Source: Rutidosis leptorrhynchoides (taxonomy: Eukaryota; Streptophyta; Magnoliopsida; Asterales; Asteraceae). From it: DNA of 64,000 nucleotides. Of the stretch, positions 56,925 through 64,000 are shown piece after piece (the stretch's first letter is position 1; every line of letters begins with the position of its first letter). The stretch is from NCBI RefSeq assembly GCF_046630445.1, contig NC_092339.1, forward strand, positions 313,037,501 to 313,101,500, in the 5' to 3' direction. Made by a program: the position numbers and the translations under genes. A model generated the notes under the pieces. It did no database searches, was not told the DNA's origin, and saw only the letters and a list, made by a program, of their open reading frames with translations.

Positions 56925-57461
56925 TATTGGTATCATTAATCGATCGGTTTTTGTGTCAATTTCGTGTTTAAAGTTTTGGGTTTTTGGTGTTTTTGAAAGA
57001 ATTCACCAAAACTTAAAATTTTGACGTTAAAATTTGTGTTTTTGTTAATTGATTGTGTTAAACAGGTCAAAATCATTGTTTTGAACGTAAAACAATAAGT
57101 CTTTTTGATCCAGATTGAGTGCCAGATCGATCAAACCCCTAAACCCTAATTTTGGTGCAGTTTTCTGCCCAGAATTCGCCAAGAACACAACCGTATTGAT
57201 TCACTACCCGGATGCAACAACCGTACGGATACACCACTGCATCCGCTTGATGTCTAAACCGTTTCGTACAACCGTGAACCCTTGCATCCGTGTTGTGCAA
57301 CCGTCTCAATCCCTGCAACCGTACAGATACATCTTGCATCCATACTATTTTCATCCGGTTACACCTGCATCTGTGTAACTCTTCATCCGTGTTTAGCAAC
57401 CATGTTATCCCTGCATCCATGTAGTTTTAGTGCAGCCGTGTACTGCAACCGTACGGATACA
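56925..57461 (+). repeat. Leader with GCAACCGT/GCATCCGT motif cluster
   Basis: Between 57205 and 57461 the words caaccgtacggatac, gcatccgt and their variants recur about ten times, spaced roughly 15-30 bp apart. Frames on both strands here are by-products. Similar words occur in the LTR. Confidence 0.7.
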
Positions 57462-60144
57462 ATGTCAGACACTACTGAATCTTCTGGAACACAATCATCT
57501 TTAGTCGGGGCTTCCTCGTCTGGTCTCCACAAACTTTTACAGACTGAGAATGAAATAGGGAGAACATATAGGGTTCCTAGGCTTGAATCTTTAGACGACT
57601 ATGCTGAGTGGAAACCTAGGTTCCTCATTTCGCTTTATGGAATCGATACGCGAATGTATAATTGTTTAAAAATTGAATACAAGTTCCCTGAAAAAGATCC
57701 CGGTGAACCAAAGACACCTATGGAACTTACTGCTGCTGAGAGAGAGAGGACTATAGCCTAGAATGCAAGGCTTTCAGTCATCTTACTCAGGCTCTCTAAA
57801 AGGTTAGTTTTTCATCAGTGTGAGACACATACAACCACGTATGGTGTCTGGAATGCTATAGAGAGTGGTGTTGAGAGGAGTGATGAATAGAAAAAGAGTA
57901 AAGGTAAAGTTTTAAAGAAAGAGTGGAAACAGTTTGCAGTACAGCAAGATGAGATTTTTGAGGCTGCTGTTGCTAGATTCCCTTATCTGTTGATAGAATT
58001 AAAGAGGTTTGATATTACCTTCACAAACAAGAAGATTGTGCAATGCTTTCGTAAGGGTTTGCATGTTAAGTGGGATCCGATTGTTCAACAAATTGAGACT
58101 ACTTGTGTTATAGCGGATAATTCTTTTAGTAACCGTGTTACTAAGTTACAGGCTAAGGAACTTGACTTGCAGGAACGTTTGAAGAGACTAGAGTTAGCTC
58201 AAAACCCAGCTTCTTACAAAGCTCATGCTATAGGATCAAACAAGAAACATGCACCTCTTCAGACTACGTTCACAACTAACAGTCAGAAATTGACTTCTAG
58301 TTATGTTACTCCTGCTCCTCAAAGTGTTCTACATCGTACCACCTCAAGAAAAGACGAGAGTTCTGAGATTCTCAAAAAGTATAACATTCGTTTGCAAAAA
58401 ATTCAAGGGGTAGAAGAGGACATGGCGTTAGTGACGATGGTTGTGAATTCCTATAACGATTTACTGAATGGTCATATCGGGATAGTCACTTGGAAGCTGA
58501 AGACTATGAACAGATTGATGACAATGAAATGGAGAAAATGGACATCCTCTGGGCTATGGGTAGTGTCATTCAGAGAGCTAAGAGGTACTTACAGAACACT
58601 CTCTGAGAAGATGTTGGGTGTTAACAAGAACACCAAATTTGGCTTTGACATGAACAAGGTGAGATGTCACAAATGCAATGAGTTGGGACATTTCAAGAGA
58701 AACTGCAGTATGCCAAAGCAGCGAGGTTTTCACAATCTATTTTATAATCAAAATAAGGAATGAAAGAATAAGGTCAACATTCCTATTGCTGACGAGTCAT
58801 CCAAAGCCTTAGCTGCAACATATGAAGATGAGGTGTATGACTGGTCAATTGATGTGACCGATGCTTATGATCATCATGCTAACATTGTGAGAGTTCAGAT
58901 GATAGAAGAGGAAGTTGAGAAAGAGAAGGCTGAAAGAGAAAATATGGGATGTATTGGTAGAGATAAGTTCTGCAAGTTCCTTCGGTGCAAAATGGAACAT
59001 CGAATTGAGCAAGCATGCTACCGGGCAAACTTTTTACGTCGAGGGATTGTGAACAAAAGAGTAACTGAGAAGTTTAAGTGGGAAATGCACAATCATGGAG
59101 ACATGTGGACTGATAGGGAGTCATCATCCTCAGACGAGAAATCCTATAAATTGTGCGAGAATGAAGATTTGCTATCAGGAAGTAATGTGGTTAATGTTGA
59201 TGGTAAGGGTGATAAGGTTGCTGATGAGGTTGATGGTAATAGTCTTGGAAGCTTAGAAATTGGGTCGGACAGTTCCAGTTTAGAATCTGAGTCAGATTCT
59301 GAATCAGAATCTGGGCCAGATGGTGTAAAGGGCAGACGTCTCTATGCTTTCATGGTGGGTTCCACTAACAAATCAAAGGTATGTTCTGAATCTAGTCCTG
59401 TTTGTGACAATTGTGGTCGTTTGGAAGAGAAACTTAAAGATCTTAGTGAATCTGTCTCTGTCTGTAATAAGTGTTCTGAACTTGAAGAGCAGGTTAAACA
59501 ATTGACTAACATTTGCCTCAACTGTAATAATTGTGCTGCCTTAGAACAAGAAAATGATTTTCTTAAGAAAAATAATGAGACACTTAAGAGATAGTATGAG
59601 GATAACATGTTTTATGGAAATAGAGAGAAAGAGTTTAGGGAAATCATTAAAACTCTAGAGGATCAGGTGAGAGATCTAAAATCTAATGTGATGCTAAATA
59701 CTCAAACAATCATGAAGTATATCGCTGAGATTGATGCCCTTAAGAGAGAAAAAGAATCCTTACGGATTAGGTATGAAACAGAAAGAGATAAGGTGTTTAT
59801 CTTTAAGAGATTTGCTTTTGTGTTAGAGTATTGTCAGACAGACGCGGGAAAGAGAACTAGGTTTGGCTATAAGCAGTGTCCTCCCCCATTTGAACATGAC
59901 TATAGCTTCTCACCACCTGAGAAACAATTCGGAGAGGACTACCTCAAACCCCTACCGACGGTGACTGAACAAGATAATGGTAAAAGGGTAGATAGTACTA
60001 AGACTCCTAAAGTAGTTGTAGGAGAGAGCAAAAAGGAAGATAAGTCAAAGGAAGATGGTAATGGAAAACTAAATCCCAAGCCAGTTATTATTCTGAAAAA
60101 CTCGACTAATAAGAGACTAATCAGGATTAGGAATAGATCTTCAA
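57462..60144 (+). pseudogene. Copia gag with zinc knuckle and long coiled-coil extension, four stops
   Basis: A single reading frame from the ATG at 57462 to the nested insertion is broken only by in-frame TAG (57759), TAG (57888), TGA (58761) and TAG (59592). No frameshift is needed. The gag core (YRVPRLESLDDYAEWKPRF, then KRFDITFTNKKIV) is followed by a canonical knuckle CHKCNELGHFKRNC (about 58666-58707). A long extension then has an acidic Ser-rich patch, three CxxC-headed heptad segments (CDNCGRLEEKLKDL, CNKCSELEEQVKQL, CNNCAALEQENDFL), another coiled coil and a Lys-rich tail. In the intact element this would be the structural part of gag-pol. It cannot make a full product now. Confidence 0.8.
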
Positions 60145-60196
60145 TTAATGGTTAATCTTCACATTCATTGATATTCCTGTGTCAAGGATCCTATCA

Positions 60197-62550
60197 ATTG
60201 GTTTCAGAGACTAACCTTCAACGAAACGAAGAAGATCCTAATGAATATTGATGAATGTTTTCCCTCCACCTTCAAACCTTCAAACACCAAACACATACAT
60301 CTTCAACATATCTTCAACCAAATCTTCAAATCTTCATCATCTTCATCATGAAGATATAAAAAATCTTCAAATTTTTTCAAAATTTTCAAAATTTTTTCGA
60401 ACATAACCTTTTATCATTTACTGAATCAAATCAAAACACAAACACAATCAATTGAGATTCAACCGAAACCTAATCTAAACCGAAACATATTCAAATCACT
60501 TAAACTTTTCACTTATCCAAAGCACAAATATTACAACATCATTTCTCTGATTTCAATTTATTCATTATCAGATTATTAAATGAATATAAACACAACTCAT
60601 ATATATCTCATTCAGCTACAGTAGTCGATGCTTATGTTCATGAATATAAAAATTAAGTGATTCTTCACTTAATGATCAAACATCAAATCTATCATATATT
60701 CATGATCCTTGAACATCAACTAAACCGAGTGAATCAATACAGCAGCTGATTATCATCAAATTCTTCACGAATTTGATCGAGTTCTTCTTAGACCGAATAC
60801 ATAACCGATTTGAGTTCCGGACTACTTCGTAACAATTTGAGCAAATGTAAAAGTGCAGATCTCTTGAGATTCATCTCATGAAACTATACGCAAAGTTTTA
60901 GATCTCAATTCGAAGTACCGAATTCGAATTTTGGAGTCAACGCTTCAGAGTGCAAAGTCAACACTCTCGTTCATCATCAAATTCGAACAATCTAAGTTGT
61001 TACAGGTATGACTGATGATTTTCGAGCATTGTTGGAAGGATTTCAAGCACTTTTCATATAGGAATCGTTCTATGAACGTGACCGAAACTCAAATTCAATT
61101 TTATGTTCATCTTCAAGTTCAAGCTCACTGTTCTTCCCTTCAAATAGATTATTGTTGCTATTTTGAAATTAAATCTTCAATGATGATGATATTCGTTGCT
61201 ATGGGATGAATATTTGATTAATTTCAGGTATCAATTGCATCAAAATTGATTTGCTGATGTTTGGACTCAATTGTTCTTCGTGTTATAGAACAGATTCGGT
61301 ATACATGCTTTTGAATCAAATTCGGTATATGAGAGATTCGGTATGAGGGGGTTACAGGACTCGATATTGAAATTGGTATCTAATTCGGTATATGGTTTTG
61401 ATGATGGTAGTTTGAATACCGAATCACACATTCGGTTGTTCATGGTCACGAATTCAGATTCGGTTAATCTATTTTACATTTGGATATGTGTACACACAGC
61501 TCCTTACTTGTTATTGGGCTGGTACTATTTTGTTTGGGCCACTCTAATTCGAATATCACTAAAGTAATTGGGCCAACAGAATCTACTTAGTCCAATAGTC
61601 ATAAGAATCAGCCCACTTACTGAATCTGATGCAATTTAACAATTTTAGTCCCTGACAGGTTACAGTTTCTTGCAAGGGCAGTCCAAATACCGAATCTAAC
61701 CGCATTTTTGACAGTTTTGGCCCCTAAAGCTTATCATAATTTTTAGGCCTAGTCCTTTACCGAATTTGGATCTCCAAAGCATATTTTTTCGATATTGTGG
61801 GGGAGATATGTATATTGTTGATGTGCGTGTGACTTCAATACACGTACGATATTGGACTCGGACTTCAAAGAGACAAAGTTAAAGCGTTACTTGTTTAACG
61901 AGTGAGCAAAGGAAAACCAAAGAGACTTCCACATCCTTGGAGGAGTGTTGGAGACGTTAGGAACTTCGAAGGAGCCAACAATCAAAGCCAACTATATTGA
62001 TACAGGCAATATATGAATAAATGATGCTATCATAGATGTAATGAGTACACACTTGATTGGTCGTATGCCCCATACATTCCGGGGGGTGTTTCTCAAGTTT
62101 TTCGAGCTTACTAATCAAGTCAAGTGTTTAGGAGGAGGGGGGAGCTAAGTGATTTCTAAGATCTTTCTTCATTGAGGTTTAGTCAAAAGCTGGGACTTTA
62201 GCAATTTTCTGATAATCGTGCTAAGTTAGAAGATGCTTGTTTCAAGATCGTTCTTAGTTCACGTAGGAAAGCCCAAGTACTTTGAAGGGGGAGATTCTAA
62301 GAATTCAGGGTATTATTCATCAACATGAAGTGATGCAATGATGAATGTATACCTTACGCATTCCGCTGTGCAAACTCAAAGACCGTTTAAAGAACAATGA
62401 CGTCAAGTTTTGAAGATTTCAAGATCTTCATCAACGGCCATACATCATTCGGGGGGAGTTAGTTAGCAATAGTTGATTCTTTCCTTGTAATGTTGTATGT
62501 TTTACTAGGGAGTTAGTTTTTGGAAACCCGTCTCACTCCTGGAGGGAGAT
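60197..62550 (+). other. Interior of the short-LTR element
   Basis: Non-coding and AT-rich, with exon-like CAG|GTATG words near 61004. Many copies of attcggta or its complement lie at 61285-61760. Several ggggggag tracts (61800, 62286, 62452) resemble extra purine tracts. Confidence 0.6.
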
Positions 62551-62780
62551 TGTTAGAACCCCGAGAAGGAGTAAAATGTGTTTCCCTAGCCTTATGGAGG
62601 ATCCTTTATATAAGGGCTATATAAAGGATCCAAGGCTCCTTAGAAACACTAAGTTTAGCCATTGTTATGTAGAGATTTCAAGAGAGCCGTTGAAGTCAAT
62701 CTTGACCGATTGACTTTCTCTCTCAATCTTAATGGTTAATCTTCACATTCATTGATATTCATGTGTCAAGGGTCCTATCA
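62551..62780 (+). repeat. 3' LTR of the short-LTR element
   Basis: 230 bp, TG...CA ends. It contains the perfect inverted repeat ggatcctttatata / tatataaaggatcc (62599-62631) around agggc, with TATA-like cores in both directions. Confidence 0.75.
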
Positions 62781-63874
62781 GGAGGACCAGTTTCTTTTGT
62801 AGGTGATCAAGGAGGTTTTATTACTGCTCAAGGAATGATTTCAAATTCCTCGGTCAGTTTTGATAAAGTGAAATATGTTAAGGAAAAGAAGAATAACCTG
62901 CTGTCAGTTTTGCAGGTTTGTGATAAAAGGAATAAAGTTTTATTCGATGAGAAGCGGTGTTATATAATGAGAAAAGAGTATAAAGTTTTAAAAGATATGA
63001 TTCTTATGACGGCACCAAGAAGTCAAGACCTATATATTCTGGATATGTCAAAGGCCTATGTCAAAGCAGCTACAGGACAACAAGCGTTCATGTCCAAAGC
63101 TATTGAACCTGTCTTATGGCATAAACGGATGGTCATTTAAGCTTCAGGAAGATGAACCACTTAGTTCACAATAATCTGGTTAAAGGAGTTAATGTAAAAG
63201 GGTTCCATATACCTGAAGGCTGCCTGCCGTGTAAGAAAGGGAAGCAAACCAAGAAGCCTCAGCAAGTAAAGAAGCATCATTCCATTGATACTCCGCTTGA
63301 GCTTCTTCATATAGATCTTTTCGGTCCAATCAACAAGAAGAGTATCACTGGAAATTCTTATTGTTTAGTGGTAATTGATGAATACTCGCGTTTTACATGG
63401 GTAGTGATGCTGAAAAGTAAAGCTGAGACTTTTGGCCAAATCAAGCTGCTGATCACGAGACTTGAAACACTTTACAAGTTGAAGGTAAGAAGAATCCGCA
63501 CAGATAACGGGATCGAATTTAAAAATCGGAAGATGTAAGACTTCTGTAATGAAAGAGGTATTCAACAATAGTTCAGTTCACCTTATACTCCGCAAATGAA
63601 TGGTGTAGCTGAAAGAAAGAATAGAACTTTAAGTGAGACTGCCAAAACGATGTCGGCTAACTCAGAATTACCTGTTACATTTTGGAGTGAAGCGGTTTCC
63701 AATGCGTGTTATACAATGAATAGGGTTCTTGTTGTCAAACGACACAGCAAGACATGTTATGAACTGCTACTTAAAAGGAATCTAAACATCAAACATATTG
63801 AACTGTTTGGTGCTCTTTGTACCATTATGATTCGGGATACAGGTGGTAAATTCAACCCGAAAGTAGTTACATGA
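62781..63874 (+). pseudogene. Copia protease C-terminus, GAG-pre-integrase and integrase remnant
   Basis: After the nested element the host frame resumes at GGPVSFVGDQGGFITAQG, a protease to GAG-pre-integrase transition, without the protease active-site part. The pre-integrase has the expected YILDM...WHKRM. A one-base loss near 63128 shifts the frame. The integrase follows with LHIDLFGP, IRTDNGIEF and NGVAERKNR holding the catalytic D, D and E. In-frame stops lie at 63536 (TAA), 63569 (TAG) and 63872 (TGA). The element is inactive. Reverse transcriptase is expected beyond the window. Confidence 0.85.
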
Positions 63875-64000
63875 ATATTTTTGGGTTATGGAAATGCGTG
63901 TAAAAGGGATATAATCTGAATTCTCGATATGTTGTAGAACGTACTGAAAGTGATATTCAAAGACATGCTCCTATTCCAGCTGGCAAAGGGTATTCATGGC
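63875..64000 (+). pseudogene. Continuation of the Copia pol remnant
   Basis: Words such as IFLGYG after the TGA fit the end of the Copia integrase region, with further frame breaks. Truncated by the window edge. Confidence 0.5.

Larger units (their letters stand above)
60145..62780 (+). mobile_element. Short-LTR non-coding element nested in the Copia element, 5' truncated
   Basis: The 3' LTR (62551-62780, 230 bp) starts tgttagaacc and ends ctatca. A purine tract, ggagggagat (62541-62550), precedes it. At the left only the last 52 bp of the 5' LTR remain (60145-60196, two mismatches with 62729-62780), followed by a PBS-like tggtttcagaga (60199-60210). The 2.35-kb interior has no protein domain. 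It is a non-autonomous element, and its left LTR and the adjoining Copia protease start were lost. Confidence 0.75.
56466..64000 (+). mobile_element. Decayed Ty1/Copia element, runs off the window
   Basis: Components in order are a 445-bp 5' LTR, initiator-Met PBS, a leader with short repeated motifs, a long gag-type frame with four stops, a nested short-LTR element, then GAG-pre-integrase and integrase. Reverse transcriptase and the 3' LTR lie beyond 64000. The candidate left TSD would be agcac (56461-56465), which cannot be checked here. Confidence 0.85.

Noticed and set aside
57139..57420. Minus-strand frame in the Copia leader
   Set aside because: Explained by the repeated gcaaccgt/gcatccgt words. 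Both strands are open across the cluster.

Overview
This is plant nuclear DNA dominated by nested LTR retrotransposons. Plant-type Ty3/Gypsy (Athila and chromovirus) and Ty1/Copia elements, a tRNA-derived SINE and a plant-type YqaJ/lambda-exonuclease gene indicate a eudicot. The style of the long-LTR chromoviruses suggests the daisy family (Asteraceae), which is inference.

Layout. (1) 1-62, 20241-21305 and 44513-44732 are pieces of one old minus-strand LTR that later insertions split. (2) 63-20240 is a solo LTR of a chromovirus family (TSD tacac), itself split by a full-length Athila element at 1279-18179 (TSD gtcga). The Athila element has an intact 1867-codon gag-pol, a small zinc-knuckle ORF, and an env-position ORF whose ATG appears to be supplied by splicing. 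(3) 21306-44512 is a complete chromovirus of the same family as the solo LTR (TSD aaggc, minus strand). Between its PBS and gag it carries two extra sense ORFs: an acidic repeat protein and an F-box-like protein. Its gag is interrupted by a related non-autonomous element at 28998-39013 (TSD caaag). (4) 44733-49480 holds older repeats, an LTR fragment and a long ATT-rich microsatellite. (5) 49481-51480 is the only convincing host gene, a probably organelle-targeted PD-(D/E)XK nuclease of the YqaJ/lambda-exonuclease type. (6) 52023-52745 contains a SINE with its own TSD and a SKIP14-like F-box pseudogene fragment. (7) 53032-55651 is a small internally deleted Copia element (TSD gagga). (8) 56466 to the window end is a decayed Copia element, split by a short-LTR non-coding element at 60145-62780, and it runs off the right edge.

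How the parts relate. The three Ty3 insertions have LTR pairs that differ by only about 0.3-0.5% by eye, excluding microsatellite length, so they are recent. The non-autonomous insert shares PBS type, PPT type, LTR motifs and orientation with its host element, which fits mobilisation by a related autonomous family. The most unusual content is coding and regulatory cargo inside the retroelements: the F-box and acidic leader ORFs, the spliced env-position frame, a Pol III-like unit inside an LTR, and internal PPT-like duplications. No rRNA genes, CRISPR arrays or bacterial-type operons were seen.
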